The notes under the pieces: generated by a model | What the model was told of the DNA's origin: nothing | Database searches by the model: none | What the model saw: the letters and a program-made list of their open reading frames with translations, nothing else | Made by a program: the position numbers and the translations under genes | DNA from: Lindgomyces ingoldianus | Taxonomy: Eukaryota; Ascomycota; Dothideomycetes; Pleosporales; Lindgomycetaceae | Direction: 5' to 3' | Assembly: GCF_010093535.1 (NCBI RefSeq) | Contig: NW_022985162.1 | Coordinates: 506,402-570,401 of the forward strand | DNA: 64,000 nucleotides | Shown: positions 46,388 through 57,525 of the stretch, piece after piece | How positions within the stretch are numbered: position 1 is the stretch's first letter | How the letters are laid out: each line of letters begins with the position of its first letter

Positions 46388-48190
46388 ATGGGTAATACCC
46401 AGTTCATCCATCTGGATGCCATGGAGCATGAGAACGTCTTCTCCTACTTCGTTGACTATCCAGATTCTAACCAGGCTGAGGTTCCCGATTCAGGAGGTAT
46501 AAACGCCATTCCAGATACGTCTACTGTAAGAAACTTGCTACAATACCCGCTCCCTTATGGTCGGACTTCAGAAGGCGTGAATGCCTTCAATAATACGCCT
46601 TGTCTATGCAATTCATTAAGGTCTTTCTCGACAATAATTCCTCGCAAACTCCTACTTCTGAGGAGCCCACAGTAAATCCAACGATTTTAAATTTCGACAC
46701 TTTCCTAGAATCCATCCTTCCAGGCGGCACAGATGTCATTCCAGGATATGTTGTTCCTCAGACCTCCGTGCACTCTGCTCACCAGGATAGCTTAACTGCT
46801 GATACACCCACTATAAGCCTCAGCAATGTCCCACCTTATTTCGCTTCCTCTAACATCACAGACGCCATTGTACACAACAACCTCACCCAAATCGCCACTT
46901 TAGAACATATGAATGCCATCCCGGCCACGTTTATTCTCAATAATAACGCAGAGTTTCAACGAGAATCACCACAACTAGGAAACGAGGTTGCCGTACTTTC
47001 AAACTCAAAATTCCTAGGACAAGGATGTTTTTCGATTTCCGAAGCTGCTTGGAATCCCCGCCAACCTCGCTCTTGCTTCACGCCTCAGCGAAGGCAACAA
47101 CTGAGGCAACTGCGCGACCAAGGAGCCTGCTTGAGGTGTAGGCTGCTCAAAATATCGGTATGGCTTTCCCACTATACTTAAAAATTCGCCATACTGACAA
47201 ACACAGTGTTCTGGGGAGGATCCGTGCAAAAGATGTCTCCTTGCTGTAGACTCCGCCTCGAGATCAAAATCGCTGAGATGGATGGATTGTGTTCACCCTT
47301 CATTTGAGACCATAGGAGTCTTCAACCGCCGTGGGTACATCTCTCGAATTCTTTGATATCTCTCTAAATGACATTACAGATAGCAATCCTCAGGAAAGAC
47401 GGCGAATCAAGACGGTAGTAGACGAGTTTTCCCGCGCAGGTATTACACTTGGGTTTCGTATACCATTCGACGTGAACCTGCCAGCCGTCTCCAAGCATCT
47501 AGCACAATATCTCACCGATTCGGTGACTAGGTCAAATTTTAGTATCGCAGGTTTCATATCTAGCAAAGCGTTCAGCGACATGTTATGTGAATTTGTTGGC
47601 CCAGCATTAGCCAAGCATGCGAGGATTTTCTTCTACCTCTCTGTCCGCCTATACGCAGGCCGGTAGAAATTAGGTTATCGAGATTACACAGCTGAAGAGC
47701 TCCAATTAGCTCGTGAATATACCGCAGGAGAAGTTTTGGCAGAGCTTGAAACAAGACTTCAGCCAGTGAAGTTAGAGGCCTCTAAAAAGAAACTAGACGA
47801 ACTGCAGGCTCTATTCGTCTTAGTGCTAGGAGCCATTGTAGCGATGCAATATGGATCTGAAGAAGTAAGCCAGACTACCATTTCATGATATCTACGTACT
47901 CACATGCACAGTCCGGTATCGAAGGTTCGAATTCACAGTTCCTATAAACGAAAAGTGAAGCCCTGCAACGCCTTCTCTGTCACTTTCTCATCCAAACAGA
48001 TAAAACCGCGTCACTCCTTGGGCCAACTATTGATGGGAAAGTCCTTCTAAACAGGCGAAAATTTCTTTGGGACATTCCAGCCACATCTACCTGGGCCTTC
48101 TATGCGCTGTCTGAGCACGCGGCAGCGTTTCCATCAGGAAGTAGTACGATTCGACTCAGGCTTTCTAGACAAGTTACGTCTCACTTATCA
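46388..48190 (+). pseudogene. Zn(II)2Cys6-type transcription regulator, inactivated
   Basis: Exons can be chained in phase: 46388-46576, 46621-47157, 47207-47306, 47356-47864 and 47912-48190. The zinc cluster lies across an intron, ACLRCRLLKIS then CSGEDPCKRC and WMDC, an unusual variant with six cysteines of the fungal class. Downstream LPAVSKHLAQYLTDSVTRSN and LGYRDYTAEELQLAREYTAG match a known fungal Zn2Cys6 subfamily from memory. The frame is broken by TAG at 47664-47666 and TAA at 47945-47947, with intact protein sequence on both sides (SEALQRLLCHFLIQTD, then KFLWDIPATSTWAFYALSE). The N-terminal 180 residues are Asn/Thr-rich. Alternatively the gene ends early at 47666 as a shortened protein of about 420 aa. 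Confidence 0.72.
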
Positions 48191-48217
48191 TATACTTTTG
48201 TTTGCTTCACCTGACAG

Positions 48218-48881
48218 CAGGGGTCAATACGATTGAGTTACGGTTCGATTGAAGCTGCTCGTACTTCTCAACTTTTCACCAAAAGTTACGACGTAACTGT
48301 TGAAGCTTTTGGAGTAGCAGGGTCCCCCTTACTCTTGATATGGCACGCGAGGTCATTCAATTCGCTGAAAACGACCTTATGACGTAGCCAGTTCTTCTGG
48401 AGTTGCAAAGCTTCAATCGTAGAGCCTGAGAGATGATTACGGTCACAAGTAACTGTCCTTTTCCCCCCGCTGAAGGCTCTCTCGCAGTCGCTCTCGCAGT
48501 CGCAGCTCGTGGAGGGTATACATAGGAAATCAAGTGCCATCTTGAAGAGTACAGGATAGTCGCGCCGACCAACCTGGAGCCACCAATCCAGAGGTTCCCC
48601 ATACAAGGAACTGTCATCTTTTGCTATGATAAGGTCGTCTGAAAGGTTGTCGTAGTACAGGGCAAGCTCTGAGGCTACACTGACACGTAAATAGTGGCAC
48701 AAACACGTTCCCCCGGCCCTCACGCGCGTCAGAGACTGCAACCTCAAAATAGTCTACCTCAATCGTATACTGCTCACTTTTAAGCCTCATCAATCGAATC
48801 GTAACAGTTAAAAATGTAGTTACGTTTGTTTGCCTCACGTGATCGTAGGTAGAGCAAAAGTATCAATCGTACTACTTCCTG
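48218..48881 (-). mobile_element. Deleted hAT-family transposon with transposase C-terminal fragment
   Basis: The minus-strand frame 48286-48747 contains the hAT dimerisation domain: EPLDWWLQVGRRDYPVLFKM, ALDFLCIPSTSCDCESDCER, AFSGGKRTV and LQKNWLR, with the Trp, Pro and Ser/Cys-Glu-Arg landmarks of the family. The BED finger and DDE core are missing. The left edge starts CAGGGGTCAATACGATTGA (48218) and the right edge, read inward, CAGGAAGTAGTACGATTGA (48881), agreeing at 14 of 19 bases, like hAT inverted ends. Inverted subterminal words occur inside both ends. The flanking 8 bases do not match, so a target duplication has decayed or the edges are off. It is not autonomous. Confidence 0.72.
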
Positions 48882-48912
48882 TTGGAAACGCTGGCACGCG
48901 GTGACATACTAT

Positions 48913-49578
48913 ATGGAAGAGGAAGAGATAGGCTCTTCGATAGCGGGGAGGGATCCAAAGGCAGAAGGAAGCTCTCCCACTTATCTACTCAAACCACCTC
49001 CTACACAAATGAGCCCATCTCGGAACCGGCCTCACGAAGGGTCTGCGCAAAGAAATAAAGACAACACCTCTCCATGCAGCCCCAAGTCTCCGGAATTTAT
49101 CGGACAATGTGAGACTTCTCTGTCTCTGGGACCTGGTAGAACTCATCTGCCTCCAAACAAAATCTCCAAAGATTCCTCGAATCGCTCTAACAATGTACCC
49201 GCTTCAGAACCAGGCCCCGCACAACGGCATATCAGTGACTTCATAAGTCGTTTTCGGCAAAGAAGTTGGCTTCACACTCCTAGCGCCATTGAAAGGCTCG
49301 CTCGGGGTCTACATTTCCCCTTACTCTCCTCACAGGGTTGTGACGAAGACTTCGACTCCTCTGATCTAACTGTGGAGATATATATGAGGAGATGTGAGCT
49401 TGAATCAAGAGATCTTGGACCAATTCGCCTAGGCTCTATCCTGGAGCGCAGTTCATACGGGCCATTCTCAGAGGTATATTTTGGTGGTTTGACCAGAAGA
49501 TTTCCCCCTGTTTATGAAATGGATGATGTAGAGGACCTAATCGATGTTGGTCCAGGGGACAAGAGAAAACTGATATGA
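48913..49578 (+). CDS. Hypothetical protein, function unknown
   Basis: A single frame of 221 aa from the ATG at 48913. Residues 1-105 are Ser/Pro/Asn-rich and disordered. The second half looks more structured: HISDFISRFRQRSWLHTPSA, IERLARGLHFPLLSS and RSSYGPFSEVYFGGLTRRFP. No signal peptide, membrane segment or family was recognised. It begins 32 bases after the hAT edge and lies between two decayed genes, so it may itself be a surviving fragment. The open frame alone is the support. Confidence 0.42.
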   Translation: MEEEEIGSSIAGRDPKAEGSSPTYLLKPPPTQMSPSRNRPHEGSAQRNKDNTSPCSPKSPEFIGQCETSLSLGPGRTHLPPNKISKDSSNRSNNVPASEPGPAQRHISDFISRFRQRSWLHTPSAIERLARGLHFPLLSSQGCDEDFDSSDLTVEIYMRRCELESRDLGPIRLGSILERSSYGPFSEVYFGGLTRRFPPVYEMDDVEDLIDVGPGDKRKLI

Positions 49579-49689
49579 ACAAGATGGTCTTAGGTACTGC
49601 ACTTTTTTGATCTTGGGATCGTCAGCTATTGGCTTTCAACTATTACCATCTATTCCCCAGTTTAAATGTGCATGGACAAAATTCAAAAG

Positions 49690-51840
49690 ATATGTTGACG
49701 TGAGATCTTTTCATTAATGCCATTTCGGTGATGACAACTTGGTCGGCACATTCAGGAATGATCCATGGTCCACCAGGACCTCTAGCAGAGACCTGAAGTC
49801 GGCGGTAAGAATAATTCTTGCTCGTCAATGCCCGTTCGTTTTGCCCTGGGAAGTCTTATAGCCTCGCCTCGTCGAATATTTTCCTTGCATACCTCGGCAG
49901 GATTGAATCCGCAACCTCGTAATGCAGCGCACCACTCTTCTTCAATTTCCCACCCCGTAGCGTAACCGGTAGGTGTACATATGGCCTTCTAGTCCGAGGC
50001 ATAATCCATGTTGTCCTCCTTCATATGATAGATATCAGCCCCCTTTAATGAGAATGTCGACCAGGCACTATAGCGTATGTTCCATATGCTGAGATTCAAA
50101 TCCCTTCTCTTTTTTGTTGTGCCATTTCAAAGATTGCCCGGAACAGAAGAGGCCAGTTGGCCTTTCCATACCGCCTGTTAGGGCTAAGACCCCTACGGAG
50201 ACAATGCTCGATGACACTCCGGACCTCGTGGGATGGGCGCATCAAAGACTTTGGCCAAAAATAAAATAAAACTCGCCATGTGTCCTCTGCTGCTGCTATT
50301 GAAAGAAATGAGTCCATCATTTTGATCAGATCATCGAGAAGAGCGTTAGCAACAAATTGACTGTCTTCACGAGAATAACCGTCAAGCTCCTCGTGAAAAA
50401 CTAGTTTCCGGACAATTCAGTATAATCTATTACTATACCCTCAAGCCTGCGAAATTGCTCAATAATTCTTTCCGCCACTCTTCCAGCCAATATCTAACCA
50501 TCTAACTTTCGTCCCCAAGATAGTGTACGGGACAAAAAAAGAAAGATGGCCAAATTCTACTAGAGAAAATCCAAATCTACCATACCTCAGCTATCAGAAG
50601 GTATGTAGGTATATCCCGAAATACCTGCAAAATACACTGGTCAATGCTGGGACCGATTGAAAGCAAGAATCTGCATAAATTCGGATTGCTTTAAGCGAAA
50701 GAATACTAATAATTGCTTGTTAGCGGAGTGGAAGTTATCCGTCTGACATTTCTATTCCTAAATTTCAGTAGCAGAACAATGCACCTTACGTGCAGCACGG
50801 TATTGCCGTCGCTGTCTTGACATCTCAGGCTTATTTCCATTGGAGAAAACATAGCTTGAACGGCGGCTAAATCTCCGATCATGATAGTAGAGTATAGTAT
50901 ATGGGGTGGTCGTCTGCAATTATTCCGATGGTGGTGATCATGGGAGCTATTTAGTTAAATACTTGCTGGTTCCGCGCACTACTGTAGAACATGGAAACCC
51001 CTGGGAAGCGGGAAATGGCCTGGCTCGGCCTAAAGTTAACAGAGATGGAGAAATGAGATTCAAGTTTCAGAGACCCTCCTTCTCTTCAAGGAGTTCGTTC
51101 TATCTCAATCTGGAATGACCCGATTTTCCATTCGACTAACCAGTGCTGTTTGAATCTACTAGTCATAGCGGCCGTGCTATCCTCGAGGCGTGGAATCGGT
51201 GCATTTCCAAGAACTGGAGATAAGTCTTTAGCGTGGGTATCACCTTCTCGGGGTCCTCCGGAATATAGCTCAGCTATGCGGTCGTGGTCTAAAATGGCGT
51301 AGTTCGTCGTCGCTTGCTGACCAAGTTCAAGACTCAGATGGTTAAATCATATTCTGCATTTGATGCAAGGTGGTTTCATTGCGAATTTCAGACTTCGTGA
51401 AGGTCTGCTGCACTATTGGTTCGAGGATGCTTTGAAGTTGAGCCCGAAAATCTCAGCCAAAGCATCAGCGTTAGAGGCCGGGAGGATGGCCGAGAATTTC
51501 AGGCCCAGGACACCCGCGTTAGCCGTATCTAACAGGCTTCGAAGCTGCTCTAATCCTTGAAAAAGGTTGGACTGAGAGCTGATGATGGAGCCAGTACATG
51601 TTCGAAGTCCTTGTAGTATTTGAGATTGCTCATCCTTTTCCGCTATCGATCGATCAGCCAACATATTTATTTGTTTAGATGTGGTAGTTTGAGATAGATA
51701 TTGTTTTTGGCACATGTCTCGATGCGCAGTGTTGAAGTCCTCAGCGGTCTGTTGAATGTTTTGGAGGAGCGCGTAGTGTCATTATTCTGTGCTCTCAGTT
51801 CATGAGAGAGTGCAGAGATGCTCATAAAAATCGTGGTATA
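49690..51840 (-). pseudogene. Relic of a large ankyrin-repeat / NLR-like gene
   Basis: On the minus strand, fragments appear in the order expected for fungal NACHT/ankyrin-type proteins but in broken frames. 51840-51413: a helical segment (LLQNIQQTAEDFN, LADRSIAEKDEQSQILQGLR, SIISSQSNLFQGLEQLRSLL), then after a frame change QLQSILEPIVQQTFTKSE and a stop. 51310-51110: ELYSGGPREGD and HWLVEWKIGSFQIEIERTP. 50320-50096: IEHCLRRGLSPNRRYGKANW, ankyrin-like. 49950-49800: GWEIEEEWCAALRGCGFNPA and EAIRLPRAKRTGIDEQELF, typical of the C-terminal end of these proteins. At least three stops and several frameshifts rule out a working gene. The family name is from motif style, not from an alignment. Confidence 0.55.
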
Positions 51841-52489
51841 TTTAGTTGCTAGGACTTAGGTTAGGTATCACACTCACCTACTTACAACTCAGAAGCGCTC
51901 TGGTTGGACGTTTAGTGATGTGCTGTGAGGAAAAGCAGGCTAAGTAAATGCACTCTATATTTCTGCAGTTGCGATTGTCATTTCTACTACTGTAGTACCA
52001 AATTTGTTACGTTAAAATCAACTTTAATCGCCGCAATTAGCAGTAACCCATGAAAGAACTACTATTGGGAGTCACAAATTCGTGAACAGAGCACATGAAT
52101 TCAACGCCATTCACGCAGTTAGAATAAGGTTATATTTGGATTTGGTCACGTGGATGAGAGAGATCTCTCACGAAGTTGTTTCCAGATTCGTGTTTTCAAA
52201 ATCCTTTCTTCCGGTGAGAAAGCATAAGTACAAGCTCAATCTCAGTTCCAAATCACCACTCATCTTCCAAAGTTATCATATCCTATGGTATATAGCAGTT
52301 ACGAATTACTCATCCGGAATTAAAACGCCCACCCACGCTCCAAATACTCCGACTTTTTGCTACACCTACAAAGCGTAGCACAGCAATAACTCACACCAAT
52401 CCAACAAACGCCACGAAATGTGAATGTAAGGGCACTCGGATAGATTAGGCCTCCCATGGAGTAGAAAACAGGTCTACGTGGAAGAAAAT
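51841..52489. other. AT-rich intergenic region
   Basis: Right margin of the decayed island. No frame of interest and no recognisable repeat. The ECL1-like gene ends at its right edge. Confidence 0.5.
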
Positions 52490-53524
52490 TTAGGACCAGC
52501 GTGGCGTAGACGAAAAGAGCCGTTTCAGACTGCCGTTGGCTGGTGACACGGAAGGAATGGGACTTTTCTTTTCATACCGAATCTCGCCCTCCACAGAACT
52601 TATCGACGTCCGCGATATGGGTGCGCTCTTCAGTGAGTATTGTGGTGGGCTTGACGGTGCAGTGGCGGGGTGTGATAAAGGTGTGACAAGATTTATAGAC
52701 CGAGAGCCGTACGAAGAACTATGTGGGTTGGTCCTAGGAGGTAGTGGCCGTGTGGATGGTGTATATGGGAGCGAGAAGCTGATGGAGGAAGCGGGTGTGT
52801 GAGAAAGGGAGGGGGCAGCGCTGAAGGTGGCTTGGGAGGTTGAGGCACGGTTGTATCGAGGCCGGCTCGGTCCCATGGTAGTTTCAGCCATAGCAGTGGC
52901 AGATTGAAACTGGCGGAGGTATTTCGATGCCTCCGACCCCCTTAGCTTCTCATCGCCTGAAGCAGCGTTATCGTCTGATGACAGTTCTGAGAAGGCGCAT
53001 GATGACCGTTGGGAGCGCGGTGCGGTGGGCGAGCGAGGAGGTACAATGTCTCGAAAGTGGAAATCTTCGAATGAAAAATTGGCAAAGGGGGTTGACGGCG
53101 GGGAGGGGTCGATGGAGCATGATATGGCCTTCTCGTTGTCCTTAGTTCGACAGCTACGTTGATATTAATAATACATCCACAGCAAAGAACAGAAGGCGTA
53201 GTGCCATACCTTTCCGAGCAGTATAGTACCGAATTGTTGGGTACAATTATCTGCTTCTCACAGGTCGTGCTATTCGTAACATCAGTACAAGCAAGATGCA
53301 AAAGTAGACATGTAATTGACTTACCAGTACTGCAGGAAGCTCGTTGCCATCACTTCCTCGTCCTCAAAGTCCTCCTCCTTAGGGTGCGTGGCCTTTTGCC
53401 CGCCCTTGCTGGCACCGTGAGAGTTTGTACGTTTTGATAGAGGGGTAGACTTGGAGGGCCGCGCAAGGGCCGGCAGCGACCTTTTTGAGTGGTTGGACGG
53501 GCGACTGGGGTGTTGTGTGGCCAT
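52490..53524 (-). CDS. ECL1-family zinc-binding protein (extender of chronological lifespan)
   Basis: Exons 53325-53524, 53210-53269 and 52490-53153 agree in phase and give 307 aa. The diagnostic cysteine motif is assembled only after splicing: exon 1 ends in FLQY and donates the first Cys, exon 2 gives CTTCEKQIIVPNNSVLYCSE and exon 3 continues SCRTKDN. This CxxC...CxxxC arrangement is the ECL1/ECL2/ECL3 zinc site (first characterised in fission yeast), whose members promote survival in stationary phase and respond to zinc and sulfur limitation. The remainder is Ser/Pro-rich and disordered, with a conserved-looking SFEDFHFRDIVPPRSPTAPR. Exon 2 is a 60-nt exon carrying most of the motif. Confidence 0.85.
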
Positions 53525-55084
53525 TGAACGTCGATGGAAAGACGGTGAGAATTAATAGGCCTGACTCGGTGGTTGGGCTCAGTGCGCAGTGAGCAGGATG
53601 ATGGCGTCCTCCGCTCCAGGCCTGAGGAAAAAACAATCCTGCCAACAGGAACAGAGGCTTCGGAGAGGCGGTGACACGGCCGCAGCGTAGCTTGGTGGGC
53701 GGAAAGCTGATATGACGGAGACGCGCTTTGTCCGAGTGTCTTATCGCGATCCCCTGCAGCCGATAATTTAGCCAGGAACGGCGGCACCAAGATCCAAACC
53801 AAGTGCGCCAGAACAAGCCATGTCACGACTACCGACGAGTCCGACGGAGCCCATCTAGGGTAAAGGAGAGAGCGGATGTGACGGACAGAGAAGAGGGTGC
53901 ATACTCACTACAGGGCGATAAAGGCGTGCGACTTCGGAAGGGAGGGAGGGAAGCAGCAGCAATAATATTTGATCTGGAGCACTGCAGCCGCACCGAACCG
54001 GCGGCGATCGGCCAGGATGACGGGAGCGATAAGCTTTGATACGTGAGAGCGAGAGCCGCGCTTTTCCTGTGCGCTGGCGGCTGGCGGCGGCAGTGGGGAT
54101 GCTTCAAACTGCTGGAGATGATGAGCAACCACAGCTGGAGCGGAGCAGAGGAGGAGCAGCAATAAGTAGTAGTCCTCTGTCAGCGCCCAACAGACGACGG
54201 ATCCAGGCTCATGATATAGTATGGACACTGTGATAAGCTCCATTCAGCGCCGAGTGGGGATGGCTCACAATTGCCAGCGATATCGAGCCATTGCTATCAT
54301 CGAGCACACCATCGTCGAATTAGCTGTGACTCCTAGTGGACTAGAGCGGACCCCGCTCGCATCCACACCAAAGGCCTTGCTGTTCAGAAATAGCAGGCCA
54401 ATGTGCATTTTACCGATGCGTCAATTCTGCTCGTTCGCCCCTGGCCATCAGGGTGTTCCACGAATCACGACCATTGGAGTGTCACGGGAGGGTGCTGGAT
54501 GGACATGGTCTACGTCCTGGCAGCTTGGTTCGTGGAGTCCCACTACGCCGTGAGTACCATAGTACATAGTGCTCGTCATTTCGGGTGCATATTGATGAGC
54601 TTGTCTCTCTTCGCTACATGGCTGTAAGTTATCTCCATTCAATTTCATCCATCTTCCAGTCTTTCAAGCTGCTCCGTTGAGTCGCCGCTCCGTTCCGTTC
54701 TGCTGCGGTTCGAATTTCTAGTGTTAGGTAACGAAAATGCTGTCAATTCATGAACTGCTCAGGATGTTGCGAACTTCACCAGTAGGGTTCGAGGACCTGA
54801 CCCACTAGGTTGGGTCCAAACCTGGGATTCGTGAACCAACTCCAAACGCAGCTGAGGATGCATCTGAGGGCAAAGATCCAGTTTTCTATTCGATCAGGCA
54901 ATCCGAAATGCTAGCCAATTATTTTCCTCAGATGAGAGCACTCACTGGAGGACGTTCTCTGGACGCTTAAAATCTTGATTCACCAACTCGAAACACATGC
55001 TCATGCAGCAAAACTAGAGTGTATTGGGTTAAGTCACTGCAATAGATATCGACACGTGGAACCCAAGCATCATGAACGTTGCGG
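53525..55084. other. Gene-free region
   Basis: 1.56 kb between two minus-strand genes: the ECL1-like promoter on the left and the EFM3 3' end on the right. GC-rich around 53550-54100, mixed after that. Frames on both strands (53350-53826, 54221-54648) have no family features and no consistent splice chains. Confidence 0.45.
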
Positions 55085-56460
55085 TCAGAATGAAAATGGG
55101 TCCCGTGAAGGTTGGGATCGGCTGATTTGCCAGATCTGAATCGGGGTTGTCGTTGAATAGAAAGGACCTTCCTGGAGATGTTCTGGGACTGGCGGGAATT
55201 TAGTCAGCTCTAAGTTGAAGCCATTTCGTACTACCCCACAAAAGTCAGTAATAGCTCAGCAGATGCTGCCAATCCTCAAATACGGTGGAGGTGGAGAGAC
55301 GCACTACACGCGTTTTGGAAAATCTCGAACGTTTGCTCATTGCGTATTGCTGCGGCAATTAGCACCCGCAGAGCTGGGTTCAGCTTGAAAAATTCCCTCA
55401 GTGTCGAAACCAAGGACGGAATGACGGATCTGTCATAGGTCTGACGAGTCTTCCTTGAGCTTAATGTTACAGGTGCAAGCGCTAACGGGGAAGGCTTACG
55501 ACATCTGCACCTAGAAGGACATCGGGCACATCCATCCCAAAGTCTTCCTCAAAAGTCGCTGCATCGAGGGACCATCCCCATCTCAAAGCGGCGGTCCGAA
55601 TAGAAGAGTTAGATGACTCATCTGCATCTAGACTATTGAGGAATATGTTTGTTTTGATGATATCGACAACGGCTTCATCGCCGTCCGTAGCAACAACGCT
55701 CGACACCGAGAGATGCTTTGCACAGAAGATGGAGAGCATTCCGGTCCCTGCCCCTAATTCCAAGATGTTCTTCCCATGAACACTTCTTCGGCCCGTCTCA
55801 GACGCAAGAAACGCTCCGAGGAGTAAAGCCGCCTCCCAGGTCCTAAGGCCTGTGGTCCCGGAGGAGGATATGACAGACCGAGACTCGAGAAGCTTTACTG
55901 ATAAGTCGTCGTCGGAAAGACCGTCATCAGTAGAGCGGGGAGGGTAAGCATACGTCACGAATGCTTTCTGTTGAGCAAAAACGGATTCCGAGGGAATATT
56001 GGAGCTAATTAGGGAAGAGAGTGTGGACATCAGTTCATCCGATATTTCCTATTCACAGTAAAAGAATAAGGAAGTTAGTACTCTGGATTGAGCAAGTGGT
56101 TGCACGCTTGTGACTGATGCTGACCAGGGGACTAGAATGCGAGATCGTGTGCTTAAAGGACGAGCCATGGCTGTGCAGCCCTGAAGTTTCACTGAACATA
56201 GGAGAGAGCCATACATCCTCTTCAGAACCGCCGATTGATGCCTCAAGTGTGCAGACAAGAAGTTTCAAGACCCTTAATCGATAGCGGTCCGGTGGAGCAG
56301 TGGGAATACTGTCCATATCAAAGAGGTTCTCGAAAATCCACAACTGAACGTTAAGAGACTTGAGGGTGTTCACATCTGGCCACCTCAGCTGGGTAGGTTC
56401 AACCAGTTGGAAGTACTGGCGACGTAATATCGTCAGCTTTGACCGAGTGACTGGGTCCAT
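55085..56460 (-). CDS. EFM3: eEF2 lysine methyltransferase, EFM3/FAM86 type
   Basis: Exons 56125-56460, 55500-56048, 55308-55440 and 55085-55230 agree in phase and give 387 aa. The N-terminal FAM86 region contains LTILRRQYFQLVEPTQLRWP. After the junction EISDELMSTLSSLI comes the class I methyltransferase fold: RTWEAALLLGAFLASE, the SAM-binding motif NILELGAGTGMLSIFCAK, VVATDGDEAVVDIIKTN and PDVLLGADVTYDRSVIPSLV. The C-terminus ends FYSTTTPIQIWQISRSQP. It methylates a lysine in elongation factor 2. The intron 3 donor GTAGTG is weak and inferred from phase. An upstream in-frame ATG at 56517 is possible. It is divergent from ribosomal protein eS24. Confidence 0.9.
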
Positions 56461-56961
56461 GTTGATAGCATTAGGTGGAGAAGTAAAGCGTTGTTGGTTG
56501 GAATGATTGGACGTCAAGCCTGCTTCGGAGGGCTTGGTTCGAGGAGTTCGCGGCTTTCCGGGCGACGTGGTTTCTTGTCTAGACTCGAAACCTCATTGCT
56601 TGAGATGTGTAAACCATTGAAGAAAGTAACTTGGAGTTTTGAATCAACCTGAGTGTTTGGGAATGGACAATGAACAACTGAAGGAGCGCTGACTAAGCCA
56701 AGCCCCGCAGATTCGGAGCGGGCAATTTCTCATTACGCGAGGGCTTGGCGCGCACTACCCAAGCCTTTCGAATTCGACTTCACGAAATCTACGACGGCGA
56801 CATCCTGCGGCCAAACAACATCAACCACATCAGGATCATTCTCCAAGATACGGATTGACTTGCTATCAGTGTGTATACCTTCTTCATGCTCCTTCTCCTG
56901 CGTCGTCTGCTTCGTACTAACCGTGCCGCGCAGTCCGTTGTCGACACAGCAACCCTCCAAC
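56461..56961. promoter_or_regulatory. Divergent promoter of EFM3 and ribosomal protein eS24
   Basis: 501 bases separate two translation genes. A minus-strand frame crosses it but has no features. CT-rich tracts at 56876-56900 (cttctcatgctccttctcctgc) lie just before the eS24 start, as in many fungal ribosomal-protein promoters. Confidence 0.6.
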
Positions 56962-57525
56962 ATGGCCGACTCGCAGATTACTCTGCGCACGCGCAAATTC
57001 ATCCGAAACCCTCTCCTCGGCCGCCGCCAGATGGTAGTGTAAGTGCTAGAAGTGCTGCAAGCCATCTATTTGACAATTTAAGAGAAGGATTCTGACAAGC
57101 AATTTTCAGCGACGTGCTCCACCCCAATCGCGCCAACGTCTCCAAGGACGAACTTCGCAGCAAGCTCGGTGAACTGTACAAGGCTAAGAAGGACGATATT
57201 TCCGTCTTCGGGTTTAGGACACACTACGGTGGTGGCAAGAGCACCGGCTTCGCGCTCATCTACGACACACCAGAGGCGATGAAGAAGTTCGAACCACACT
57301 ACAGACTCGTGCGGTACGGAATGGCAAGCAAGATCGAGAAGGCCAGCAGACAACAGCGTACGTTTTCTTCTTCGCATATCCAGGCGCGGGTCGCACCATT
57401 GGGATAGAGTTGATCCCAAAGGATTCACACTGACAATGCTCACAGGCAAGCAACGCAAGAACCGGTCGAAGGAGTTCCGGGGCACAGCCAAGACGAAGGG
57501 TGGCGCGAAGAAGGACAAGAAATAA
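56962..57525 (+). CDS. RPS24: 40S ribosomal protein eS24
   Basis: Exons 56962-57038, 57110-57357 and 57446-57525 agree in phase and give 134 aa, the usual length for the family. [20 protein letters not shown], then [39 protein letters not shown] and the basic [20 protein letters not shown] tail are unmistakable. It is part of the small subunit and needed for 18S rRNA maturation. It shares its upstream region with the eEF2 methyltransferase gene. Confidence 0.97.

Noticed and set aside
54700..54800. GGTTCGAAT and GGGTTCGAGG words suggesting a tRNA B box
   Set aside because: No matching A box, no clover-leaf pairing in the flanks.
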